Shown piece by piece: positions 1 to 6,307 of a stretch of DNA of 6,603 nucleotides. How positions within the stretch are numbered: the first letter of the stretch is position 1; the number at the start of each line of letters is the position of its first letter. Position numbers and translations under genes: made by a program. This DNA is from Deltaproteobacteria bacterium (GTDB taxonomy: Bacteria; Desulfobacterota; Binatia; UBA9968; CAXXLF01): the NCBI GenBank assembly GCA_022571535.1, contig JACZXR010000143.1, positions 1-6,603 of the forward strand, in the 5' to 3' direction. A model generated the notes under the pieces. That model had not been told where the DNA came from, searched no databases, and saw nothing but the letters and a program-made list of their open reading frames with translations.

Positions 1-468
1 TTCTTGCAGATGGGAGAAGAGATCCCCACTCGAATACATGGGGATGCTGCGCAGTTCCCCTCCAGCAATGATGACAGAGTATGGGTGGATGGGATAGGTT
101 GGGCTGGGGCAGAAAACGACATCTCCTGGATCCAGGATCGCCATGACGAGGTGTGCCAGCCCTTCTTTCGAACCAATGGTGACGATCGCCTCGGAATCTG
201 GATCGATGGAAACCTGAAAGCGCTTCTGGTACCAATCGGCGATGGCAAGGCGTAGCTTGTAGATACCCTTGGATGCCGAGTAGCGATGGTTCGGTGGTTT
301 CTTTGCCGCTTCGACAAGCTTGCTGACCACATGAGCGGGACTGGGTTGATCGGGGTTCCCCATGCCAAAGTCAACGATATCTTCGCCCTTCCTCCTGGCC
401 TCCTGTTTTAAATCGTTGAGGATATTAAAGACATAGGGGGGAAGCCTCTTGATGCGGTTGAATTCCAT
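1..468 (-). CDS. alaC: AlaC-like class I/II PLP-dependent aminotransferase, N-terminal part (gene runs off the left edge)
   Basis: Translating the minus strand from the ATG at 468 gives 156 codons open to the window edge with no stop. The protein begins MEFNRIKRLPPYVFNI. Visible family features are the N-terminal RLPPYVFN segment (9-15), the substrate-side loop DFGMGNPD (33-40), the YSASKGIYKLR segment (63-73), the cofactor-phosphate loop GSKEGLAHL (99-107) and PSPTYPIH (121-128). These match, nearly segment for segment, E. coli AlaC (YfdZ), a cytosolic glutamate-pyruvate transaminase of about 412 residues. The catalytic PLP lysine and the large C-terminal part lie outside the window. Close relatives are also annotated as aspartate or LL-diaminopimelate aminotransferases, so the family is sure but the substrate is inferred. 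The start is supported by a purine-rich AAGAGG six bases upstream. The gene is separated from recG by 367 bp and probably has its own promoter. Confidence 0.9.
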   Translation of the reverse strand, partial: MEFNRIKRLPPYVFNILNDLKQEARRKGEDIVDFGMGNPDQPSPAHVVSKLVEAAKKPPNHRYSASKGIYKLRLAIADWYQKRFQVSIDPDSEAIVTIGSKEGLAHLVMAILDPGDVVFCPSPTYPIHPYSVIIAGGELRSIPMYSSGDLFSHLQE

Positions 469-474
469 TTTTTT

Positions 475-480
475 CCTCTT
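475..480 (-). promoter_or_regulatory. Ribosome binding site of the aminotransferase gene
   Basis: On the minus strand AAGAGG is followed by six A residues and then the ATG at 468-466. This is a normal Shine-Dalgarno spacing and fixes the start codon. A GCTGAnn heptad tract begins immediately upstream, at 481. Confidence 0.7.
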
Positions 481-510
481 AGCTATCAGTGCTCAGCTGC
501 CAGCCAAGAG
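481..510 (-). repeat. Degenerate GCTGAnn heptad tract, left copy (minus orientation)
   Basis: Read on the minus strand the segment runs GCTGGCA-GCTGAGC-ACTGATA-GCT, a seven-base period with a GCTGA core. Aligned against the tract at the other end of the gap (803-831, opposite orientation), positions 482-510 match at 20 of 29 bases. The two could therefore be imperfect terminal inverted repeats of a roughly 350-bp element. Confidence 0.55.
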
Positions 511-551
511 TAACACAGGTCGGGGGAGCGCTGTTTCGAGAGACCTTTTCT

Positions 552-567
552 GTTTTCTGCAGAAAAC
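552..567. repeat. 16-bp perfect palindrome GTTTTCTGCAGAAAAC
   Basis: The 16 bases are exactly self-complementary. The palindrome directly abuts the heptad tract at 567-583. It could be a binding site for a dimeric protein or a chance product of the repeat-rich gap. It lies between the candidate promoter (584-613) and the aminotransferase start, so in the minus-strand transcript it would fall in the leader. Confidence 0.5.
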
Positions 568-583
568 TGATAGCTGACGGCTT
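567..583 (+). repeat. Degenerate GCTGAnn heptad tract, middle copy
   Basis: The plus strand from 566 reads ACTGATA-GCTGACG-GCTT, the same seven-base pattern as the two outer tracts. CTGATAGCT (567-575) is an exact inverted copy of AGCTATCAG at 481-489. GATAGCT (569-575) can also pair with AGCTATC at 592-598, so this copy has two competing partners. Confidence 0.5.
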
Positions 584-613
584 ATATTACAAGCTATCCG
601 CCCTTAGGTGCAA
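584..613 (-). promoter_or_regulatory. Weak candidate sigma-70-type promoter for the aminotransferase gene
   Basis: On the minus strand TTGCAC (613-608) is followed after 18 bases by TAATAT (589-584). The match to consensus is only partial, 3/6 at -35 and 4/6 at -10. An overlapping TATAAG (586-581) is a better -10 hexamer but has no good -35 partner. The position, about 115 bp before the start codon, is reasonable. This is a guess from hexamers alone. Confidence 0.22.
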
Positions 614-642
614 ACCAACAGTGCAAAATGAAATTTGCAAAA
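609..642. repeat. Three spaced TGCAAA direct repeats
   Basis: TGCAAA occurs at 609-614, 622-627 and 636-641, with starts 13 and 14 bp apart. The second and third are followed by AAT, the first by CC. The TGCAAA at 622-627 also pairs with TTTGCA at 634-639 to form a small 6-bp hairpin. The first copy overlaps the candidate -35 element. They may be operator half-sites, but no known regulator is recognised. Confidence 0.4.
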
Positions 643-652
643 TCAAGTTATA

Positions 653-683
653 TCGAACACAGGGTTTGAATCCCTGTGTTTGA
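653..683. repeat. Hairpin with 9-bp perfect core and 7-nt loop (T-arm-like)
   Basis: AACACAGGG (656-664) and CCCTGTGTT (672-680) are exact complements around the loop TTTGAAT. Beyond one G/T position the pairing resumes for two more bases, giving 12-base arms (653-664 and 672-683). The loop and closing pairs resemble a tRNA T-arm, but no other tRNA part is present. No U-tract follows on either strand. Confidence 0.7.
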
Positions 684-716
684 CCAAAGAGGAGAGCTGC
701 TGCTTCTCCCCTTTGG
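684..716. repeat. Hairpin with 12-bp arms, directly abutting the 653-683 hairpin
   Basis: CCAAAGAGGAGA (684-695) and TCTCCCCTTTGG (705-716) are complementary except at positions 690/710, around the loop GCTGCTGCT. In minus-strand RNA that exception becomes a G-U pair, so all 12 positions can pair in the direction in which the neighbouring genes are transcribed. It begins at the very next base after the previous hairpin. Confidence 0.7.
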
Positions 717-777
717 AAACCCCATCGGCTTTATGCCCGCCTCAAGAGGCGGGGTTTATATTGAATAATCATAAACC
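717..777 (-). promoter_or_regulatory. GC-rich hairpin with competing alternative pairings (possible leader structure)
   Basis: CCCGCCTC (736-743) pairs perfectly with GAGGCGGG (746-753) across two bases. The adjoining GGGGTTTAT (751-759) has two other perfect partners: AAACCCC (717-723, pairing with 751-757) and ATAAACC (771-777, pairing with 753-759). On the minus-strand transcript this gives four consecutive segments in which the second could pair with the first, third or fourth. That layout is compatible with attenuation, but no U-tract follows, so a terminator form is not shown. A plain repeat-derived structure is equally possible. Confidence 0.35.
731..772 (-). CDS. Possible 13-codon leader ORF (speculative)
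   Basis: On the minus strand GGAGG (780-776) precedes an ATG at 772-770 that opens a frame MIIQYKPRLLRRA ending in TAA at 733-731. The gap between GGAGG and the ATG is only three bases, shorter than usual, which weakens the case. The frame lies inside the alternately pairing segment, as a leader peptide would, but it is not rich in alanine or any one amino acid that would suggest attenuation control. It is listed only because its position is suggestive, and it may well be untranslated. Confidence 0.15.
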   Translation of the reverse strand: MIIQYKPRLLRRA

Positions 778-802
778 TCCCATTGCAATCCAAGAGAGCT
801 TG

Positions 803-831
803 CCCTTAGCTGATGGCTGATGGCTGACAGC
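803..831 (+). repeat. GCTGAnn heptad tract, right copy, just past the recG stop
   Basis: The plus strand reads GCTGATG-GCTGATG-GCTGACA-GC at 809-831, with two exact 7-bp units and a third that differs at two bases. The tract ends four bases before the recG stop codon. It lies in inverted orientation to the tract at 481-510. Upstream, GCCCTTAG (802-809) is repeated exactly at 600-607. Confidence 0.75.
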
Positions 832-835
832 ATAT

Positions 836-3037
836 CTACCCGATACTCCCGAGTTCCAGCTTTCCACCCCAGCGGTAATTTAAAATCTCTCTCAGAGCTC
901 GGGACTTTATCTGGGTTAGCGATGGGTCTTTTGCAAGCCAGTCGAGGGCCTCTTGGCGTGCGTCCAAGAGAAGCTGGGAATCGCGGGCGAGACTGGCCAG
1001 GCGAAAATCCGGGAGTCCGGACTGGCGGGTCCCTAATAGTTCTCCAGGCCCGCGTAGCGAAAGGTCCGCCTCGGCAATCTTAAAGCCGTCCTTAACCTGC
1101 TCCATGACTCGAAGCCGCGTGATGGCCTCACGGCTGTTCGTCCCGTATTGCACCAGAAGACATTGGGACGGATCTTTCCCTCTTCCCACCCTTCCTCGAA
1201 GCTGGTGTAGTTGAGATAGGCCGAAACGCTCGGCATGTTCCACTACTATTATAGTTGCATTGGGCACGTCGACACCTACCTCGATTACGGTTGTGGCCAC
1301 AAGGATCTGTAGCTCCCCTTTCTTAAAATGGCGCATCACCTGTTCTCGTTCATCTGCGGCCATCCTTCCGTGGAGCAGTCCCACGCAGAAATCCTTGAAG
1401 ATGACCCGGGAGAACTCCTCTGCCATACCGGTTGCATCCCGTAGGGACAGATGCTCTGATTCTTCCACCAATGGATAGACAACATACGCCTGATGTCCCT
1501 TGTGGACTTCCTCCCGCACGATTTCATAGACGACGGACCTCTCCCTTTCATTAAACAGTCTAGTCTTCGTCGGAGTTCGGCCAGGAGGCATCTCGTCAAG
1601 AGATGAGACCTCCATATCACCGTAAAGGACCATGGCCAGACTCCTGGGGATGGGAGTTGCGCTCATCAGAAGAATATCGGATTCGGCCTGGGAGGGAGCG
1701 GTCGAGTTTCTCCCAGTCGAAAGGCGCTTGAGCGCCATGCGTTGAAACACCCCGAAGCGGTGTTGTTCATCAATAATCCCCAGGCCCAATCGAGGGACCT
1801 GAACCCCTTCCTGAATCAGCGCATGAGTCCCGACAACAAAGGCAATTTCTCCCTTTCCTATGCGCACAAGTAAATTTTCTTTCTCGCTCGCGGGCAACGA
1901 CCCTATCAGCAGGCCGGTTGTGATGTTCAACTCATCTGCGAAGGCCTTGAGGTAACTGAAATGCTGCTCGGCCAAAAGCTCAGTTGGAGCTAGCAATACT
2001 GCTTGAAATCCGTTTTCGATGGCCCGGAGAGCCGCGAACCAGGCAACAATGGTCTTACCGGAACCCACATCTCCCTGCATCAAGCGTTGCATCGGATGCG
2101 AGGAGGCCATGTCCCGGTAGATCTCACCCAGAACACGCTCCTGGGCATTGGTCAAGGAAAATGGGGTAAGCGCTCGCATCCGCCGAGTCAGCCCCTCTTG
2201 ATGCGCAATCAAGGAGTGGCCTGTCAGGGCAGAGTGATGTTTTCTCCGAAGTGCTAATCCGAGCTGAAGATAGAAGAACTCGTCGAAGATGATGGACCGA
2301 TGGGCCGTGGAACGAAACTGGTTAAGGAAGACAATGTCTACCTCCTTGTTCGGCTGGTGAATTTCAATGAGGGCCCTTTTGAGGTCTGTGACGTGATGGC
2401 GCTGGGCAACGACTGGGGGTAGAAAGCTGGGAAGAAAATCCCAATAAGTGGTCAGGGCCTGGTTAACCCATCTTCGAATCATTCGTGTTGGGATCCCCCC
2501 GGGTTTTAAATAAACGGGAAGGATTTTTTCTCTCTCCTCTTCTTCTCCGGGCTCAACAGGTTCAAACTCAGGATGGACAATCTTCTTTTCTGCCCCTCTT
2601 CCCCTATCTACCTTTCCGTGAATGAGCAAATTCTGATCGATGTGAAGTCGCTTGGTAATGTATGGCTTTGGATGAAACCAGACCAGACTTAGGGTCCCCG
2701 TTCCGTCCGTGAGGGTTCCTATGAGGATCTGCCTTCTTATGCGGGGGACGTACCTTTTGTCCAGGGCCACTAGTTTGCCAACAAAGCTGTCCTCCCTCCC
2801 AATCGTCGCCTGATGGATCTTCTTGAGCTCTCGCCGGTCCTCATAACGGAAGGGTAAGTGGTAGAGGAGATCATCTACGGTCTTCAGCCCTAAGCCTTCT
2901 AATAGGGCCGCCCTCATGGGGCCTACACCTTTGATATATCGGACTGGTGTTTGAAGGGCGTGCAGGCACTCTCTGGGTGAAAGGGGGGTCCCTTCGTAGG
3001 TTGTTGTGGGTCTTGGTTCGTTTTCGACCGAATTCAT
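836..3037 (-). CDS. recG: ATP-dependent DNA helicase RecG
   Basis: The 733-residue protein is RecG, a monomeric superfamily 2 translocase that regresses stalled replication forks and branch-migrates Holliday junctions. An N-terminal extension leads to the helix-hairpin-helix-like VRYIKGVGP (32-40). Then comes the wedge (OB-fold) domain, about 80-160, with WFHPKPYI (120-127). The helicase motifs follow: Walker A GDVGSGKT (322-329), APTELLAEQH (350-359), the RecG-type DEQH box followed by RFGV (423-430), SATPIPRSLA (459-468), LHGRM (555-559), ATTVIEVGVDVPNAT (581-595) and QLRGRVGRG (612-620). The TRG region, LRGPGELLGTRQSG (661-674), completes it. It is about 40 residues longer than E. coli RecG (693), mostly at the N-terminus, which is common outside Gammaproteobacteria. 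The ATG lies five bases after the carB stop without a purine-rich Shine-Dalgarno, so initiation probably depends on coupling to carB. No key residue is missing. Confidence 0.97.
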   Translation of the reverse strand: MNSVENEPRPTTTYEGTPLSPRECLHALQTPVRYIKGVGPMRAALLEGLGLKTVDDLLYHLPFRYEDRRELKKIHQATIGREDSFVGKLVALDKRYVPRIRRQILIGTLTDGTGTLSLVWFHPKPYITKRLHIDQNLLIHGKVDRGRGAEKKIVHPEFEPVEPGEEEEREKILPVYLKPGGIPTRMIRRWVNQALTTYWDFLPSFLPPVVAQRHHVTDLKRALIEIHQPNKEVDIVFLNQFRSTAHRSIIFDEFFYLQLGLALRRKHHSALTGHSLIAHQEGLTRRMRALTPFSLTNAQERVLGEIYRDMASSHPMQRLMQGDVGSGKTIVAWFAALRAIENGFQAVLLAPTELLAEQHFSYLKAFADELNITTGLLIGSLPASEKENLLVRIGKGEIAFVVGTHALIQEGVQVPRLGLGIIDEQHRFGVFQRMALKRLSTGRNSTAPSQAESDILLMSATPIPRSLAMVLYGDMEVSSLDEMPPGRTPTKTRLFNERERSVVYEIVREEVHKGHQAYVVYPLVEESEHLSLRDATGMAEEFSRVIFKDFCVGLLHGRMAADEREQVMRHFKKGELQILVATTVIEVGVDVPNATIIVVEHAERFGLSQLHQLRGRVGRGKDPSQCLLVQYGTNSREAITRLRVMEQVKDGFKIAEADLSLRGPGELLGTRQSGLPDFRLASLARDSQLLLDARQEALDWLAKDPSLTQIKSRALREILNYRWGGKLELGSIG

Positions 3038-3042
3038 GCAGG

Positions 3043-6000
3043 TCAGCGGGAAGAAAACGTGTCATCCGAGGACAGATATTCCTGAAGCGCCCTGATCCCC
3101 AATTCACTTTGTCCCACCAATTCGATCCCCTCTACAGCGGCCTCTGCCCCGGCAATGGTAGTAAAGTACGGCACCAGATAGTCTAAAGCATGACGGCGAA
3201 GATTATATGAGTCCGCTTGGGAATAAGTGTCGGTGGGGGTGTTGATAACCATGGCAACCTCGCCACATTTGATTGCGTCTGCAATATGTGGGCTCCCCTG
3301 TTGGATTTTGTTTACCATCTGAACAGGGATGTTCCGGCTCTGAAAACACGCAGCTGTTCCCCGGGTGGCCAAGATCTGGAACCCTATCCCACATAGCCTT
3401 TGAGCAATAGCTGCTGCCTTCTCCTTATGTTTGTCAGGGACGCTGAAGAAGACTTTCCCCTCTTGCGGCAAGCGCATTCCGCTACCCATCTGCGCCTTGG
3501 CAAATGCCCGTCCAAAGGAGGTGTCCATTCCCATAACCTCGCCAGTCGATTTCATCTCGGGCCCCAAGAGAGTATCGACTCCGGGAAATTTATTAAAGGG
3601 GAAAACCGATTCCTTGACGGAGATATGTCGGGGCAAGATCTCCGAGGTCAACCCCAGATCGCTTAGTTTTTTTCCTACCATCACACGGGCAGCCAGTTTG
3701 GCCAGGGGGATACCAGTGGCCTTGCTCACAAAAGGAACAGTACGGGACGCACGCGGATTAACCTCCAGGATATAGACCTCGTCCTTCTTCACAGCGTATT
3801 GAACATTCATAAGACCACGGACGTTCAAGGCCAAGGCGAGTGTCTCTGTCTGACGGCGGATCTCCCTTTGGATTGTCCTGCCGAGTGATTTGGGAGGCAG
3901 AGAACAGGCGCTATCACCAGAATGGACCCCTGCCCTTTCGATGTGCTCCATAATGCCTCCGACCACAACCCGCTCTCCATCTGCCAAGGCATCTACATCC
4001 ACCTCGATGGCGTCGTCCAAGAATTTATCGATCAGGACCGGATGCTCGGGGGAAGCCGCAACGGCATGGGAAATGTAGGTCCTGAGGGTCTCCTTATCGT
4101 AGACGATCTCCATGGCCCTACCCCCTAGAACATAAGAGGGTCGTACCAGCACCGGGTAGCCCAGCTCCTCTGCTATAACCACTGCCTCTGTGTAGGATCG
4201 AGCCGAACCGCTGATTGGCTGCCTTAACCCGAGGCCTTCGAGAAGCCTCTTGAATCTATCCCGGTCCTCGGCCAAGTCGATGCACTCAGGAGTAGTGCCG
4301 ATAATATTTACCCCTGCTCGTTCCAGGGACAGAGCCAATTTCAATGGGGTCTGACCGCCAAACTGGACGATGACCCCATCCGGTTTTTCAACCTCGACAA
4401 TGTTGAGGACGTCCTCGAACGTGAGGGGCTCAAAGTAGAGCTTATCTGAGGTGTCGTAATCAGTGCTGACCGTCTCGGGGTTGCAGTTCACCATAATCGT
4501 TTCATAGCCATCCTCCTTCAGGGCAAAGGCGGCATGGACACAACAGTAATCGAATTCGATCCCCTGGCCGATTCGGTTTGGCCCACCTCCCAGAATGACG
4601 ATTTTTTTCCGCTGACTAGTATCCGACTCGTCCTCCCGTTCGTACGTGGAATACAAGTAGGGAGTATAGGCAGCGAACTCCGCTGCGCAGGTGTCCACGG
4701 TGCGGAACACCGCGCGGACCCCAACACGAAGGCGGAGAGAGCGTACCTCCTCTTCTGATCGATTCAAGAGAATGGCCAGACGATGATCGGAAAAGCCCAT
4801 CTGCTTAACCGAGCGGAAAAACTCTGGCGACAGGGCCTCCCTTTTCCCGCCCCTTTTCTTGATCTCTTCCTCCGCACCAATGATCCCGCGAACATGCTCC
4901 AGGAACCAGGGATCGATCCTGGTGAGGCCGTGAATCTCTTGAACGGACATTCCCATTCGAAAGGCATCGCCGAGGTGCCACAAACGCTGGGCATTCGGCG
5001 ACTCTAGTCTCTGCCGGACCAGCTTTAGATTTTCCACCCGGCCATTCCCGGCAAAATCAATTTGTTCTTCAAATCCGTAAGAGCCAGTTTCCAGCGAGCG
5101 CATGGCCTTCTGCAGGGCTTCCTTGAACGTGCGCCCTATTGCCATAGCCTCTCCCACCGACTTCATTTGCGTGGTCAGGATATCTTTAGCCTTGGGAAAC
5201 TTTTCGAAGGTAAAGCGTGGAATCTTCACCACGACGTAGTCAATAGTTGGCTCAAAGCAGGCAGGGGTTTCCCTGGTGATGTCGTTGGGGATCTCATCGA
5301 GATTATAGCCAACCGCCAGCTTGGCCGCGATCTTGGCGATCGGAAATCCTGTTGCCTTGCTGGCAAGCGCCGAGCTCCGAGATACACGAGGGTTCATTTC
5401 GATAACTACCAGGCGGCCGGTCTCCGGGTTCACTGCAAACTGGATATTGGATCCACCCGTATCCACTCCAATCTCGCGGATGATCTTCAGTGCGGCGTCC
5501 CGCATTAGCTGATACTCTTTGTCGGTCAATGTTTGAACCGGGGCGACAGTGATGGAATCCCCAGTGTGTATCCCCATGGGGTCAAAGTTCTCTATGGAGC
5601 AGACGATAACAACGTTGTCTTTTTGGTCCCGCATGACCTCCAGCTCAAATTCTTTCCAACCAAGGACTGATTCCTCAACGAGGACCTCGCGGACAGGCGA
5701 GATATTCAACCCCCATTGAATGACTTCCTCAAAGTTGTCCGAGCCATAGACGATATTTCCTCCGCTCCCACCGAGAGTACGCGACGGGCGAATGATCACC
5801 GGAAAACCGAGTTCCCGTTGGATCTTGAGGGCCTCTTGGTGATTGTGCGCTATACCGCTTTGTGGAAGATCCAGTCCGATCTTCTTCATCGCCTGTTTGA
5901 AGAGGTCTCGATCCTCGGCCTTCTTGATGGCCTCCAGCTTTGCCCCGATCATCTCCACACCGTAGCGGTCCAGGATTCCACGCTCCGCCAAGTCGATTGA

Positions 6001-6294
6001 GATATTCAAGGCTGTCTGCCCCCCCAGGGTCGGGAGCAGGGCATCCGGTCGCTCTCTCTCGATGATCTTTTCCAACATATCAACCGTGATGGGCTCGATG
6101 TAGGTTCGATCCGCAAAATCGGGATCGGTCATAATGGTGGCTGGATTGGAGTTAATGAGGATAACCCGGAATCCTTCTTCTTTGAGGGCCTTCAGGCCCT
6201 GTGTGCCGGAATAGTCGAACTCGCAAGCCTGCCCGATGACAATCGGCCCGGAACCAATAATCAGAATTGATTTTATGTCTGTCCGCTTGGGCAT
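3043..6294 (-). CDS. carB: Carbamoyl-phosphate synthase (glutamine-hydrolysing), large subunit
   Basis: The 1083-residue protein makes carbamoyl phosphate from bicarbonate, ammonia and two ATP in the cytosol, for pyrimidine and arginine synthesis. It is near full family length (E. coli CarB is 1073). The first ATP-grasp half carries GSGPIVIGQACEFDYSG (14-30), PTLGGQTALN (88-97), RPSRTLGGSGG (169-179), GIHTGDSITVAP (241-252) and EMNPRVSRSS (299-308). An oligomerisation region follows at about 400-555. The second half repeats the motifs: GGGPNRIGQGIEFDYC (569-584), QFGGQTPLKLA (644-654), RPSYVLGGRAMEI (718-730), HSGDSAC (791-797) and EVNPRASR (844-851). The MGS-like allosteric domain (about 945-1055) keeps T977, T980, K996 and N1018, equivalent by a +3 offset to E. 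coli UMP-site residues. E786, D794, E895, Y1043 and T1045 likewise match the ornithine site. Regulation by UMP and ornithine is therefore plausible. A GGAG eight bases upstream supports the start. Confidence 0.98.
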   Translation of the reverse strand: MPKRTDIKSILIIGSGPIVIGQACEFDYSGTQGLKALKEEGFRVILINSNPATIMTDPDFADRTYIEPITVDMLEKIIERERPDALLPTLGGQTALNISIDLAERGILDRYGVEMIGAKLEAIKKAEDRDLFKQAMKKIGLDLPQSGIAHNHQEALKIQRELGFPVIIRPSRTLGGSGGNIVYGSDNFEEVIQWGLNISPVREVLVEESVLGWKEFELEVMRDQKDNVVIVCSIENFDPMGIHTGDSITVAPVQTLTDKEYQLMRDAALKIIREIGVDTGGSNIQFAVNPETGRLVVIEMNPRVSRSSALASKATGFPIAKIAAKLAVGYNLDEIPNDITRETPACFEPTIDYVVVKIPRFTFEKFPKAKDILTTQMKSVGEAMAIGRTFKEALQKAMRSLETGSYGFEEQIDFAGNGRVENLKLVRQRLESPNAQRLWHLGDAFRMGMSVQEIHGLTRIDPWFLEHVRGIIGAEEEIKKRGGKREALSPEFFRSVKQMGFSDHRLAILLNRSEEEVRSLRLRVGVRAVFRTVDTCAAEFAAYTPYLYSTYEREDESDTSQRKKIVILGGGPNRIGQGIEFDYCCVHAAFALKEDGYETIMVNCNPETVSTDYDTSDKLYFEPLTFEDVLNIVEVEKPDGVIVQFGGQTPLKLALSLERAGVNIIGTTPECIDLAEDRDRFKRLLEGLGLRQPISGSARSYTEAVVIAEELGYPVLVRPSYVLGGRAMEIVYDKETLRTYISHAVAASPEHPVLIDKFLDDAIEVDVDALADGERVVVGGIMEHIERAGVHSGDSACSLPPKSLGRTIQREIRRQTETLALALNVRGLMNVQYAVKKDEVYILEVNPRASRTVPFVSKATGIPLAKLAARVMVGKKLSDLGLTSEILPRHISVKESVFPFNKFPGVDTLLGPEMKSTGEVMGMDTSFGRAFAKAQMGSGMRLPQEGKVFFSVPDKHKEKAAAIAQRLCGIGFQILATRGTAACFQSRNIPVQMVNKIQQGSPHIADAIKCGEVAMVINTPTDTYSQADSYNLRRHALDYLVPYFTTIAGAEAAVEGIELVGQSELGIRALQEYLSSDDTFSSR

Positions 6295-6302
6295 TGGGAA
6301 AA

Positions 6303-6306
6303 CTCC
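6303..6306 (-). promoter_or_regulatory. Ribosome binding site of carB
   Basis: GGAG on the minus strand lies in the 13-bp gap between the carA stop and the carB ATG, eight bases before the start codon. It fixes the carB start at 6294 and suggests carA and carB are co-transcribed but separately initiated. Confidence 0.75.
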
Positions 6307-6307
6307 G

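Larger units (their letters stand above)
469..835. other. 367-bp non-coding, structure-rich gap between recG and the aminotransferase gene
   Basis: No convincing gene lies here. The short open frames on either strand (such as plus-strand 489-683 and 635-820) show no family motifs and run through inverted repeats. The gap holds three heptad tracts, several hairpins, three TGCAAA repeats and a perfect palindrome, each listed separately. It must contain the end of the recG transcript and, most likely, the promoter and leader of the aminotransferase gene. I found no stem followed by a U-tract on the minus strand, so termination after recG may be factor-dependent or may not occur here. Confidence 0.8.

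Noticed and set aside
640..690. tRNA 3' half on the plus strand (T-arm-like GGGTTTGAATCCC followed by a CCA at 684-686)
   Set aside because: The spacing from T-stem to CCA is one base short, the loop has T instead of the near-invariant C, and no matching acceptor strand, D-arm or anticodon arm lies upstream.
736..757. Rho-independent terminator for recG
   Set aside because: The GC hairpin is strong, but on the minus strand it is followed by CATAAAG with no U-tract. The weak T-rich side (GTTTATATT) faces the plus strand, where there is no gene to terminate.
489..820. Plus-strand short ORFs in the gap (489-683 and 635-820)
   Set aside because: They have no family motif and no good ribosome binding site, they run through inverted repeats, and their composition looks like chance open frames.
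481..831. CRISPR array
   Set aside because: The repeats are 7-bp degenerate heptads or single hairpins, with no regular repeat-spacer pattern and no cas genes.
836..6294. Numerous plus-strand and off-frame open frames inside recG and carB, up to 148 codons
   Set aside because: They are shadows of two clearly real, full-length, motif-complete genes. None shows a recognisable domain.
3043..6294. Possible fusion or duplication in carB because motifs occur twice
   Set aside because: Two homologous ATP-grasp halves are the normal CarB architecture, and the length is within the family range.
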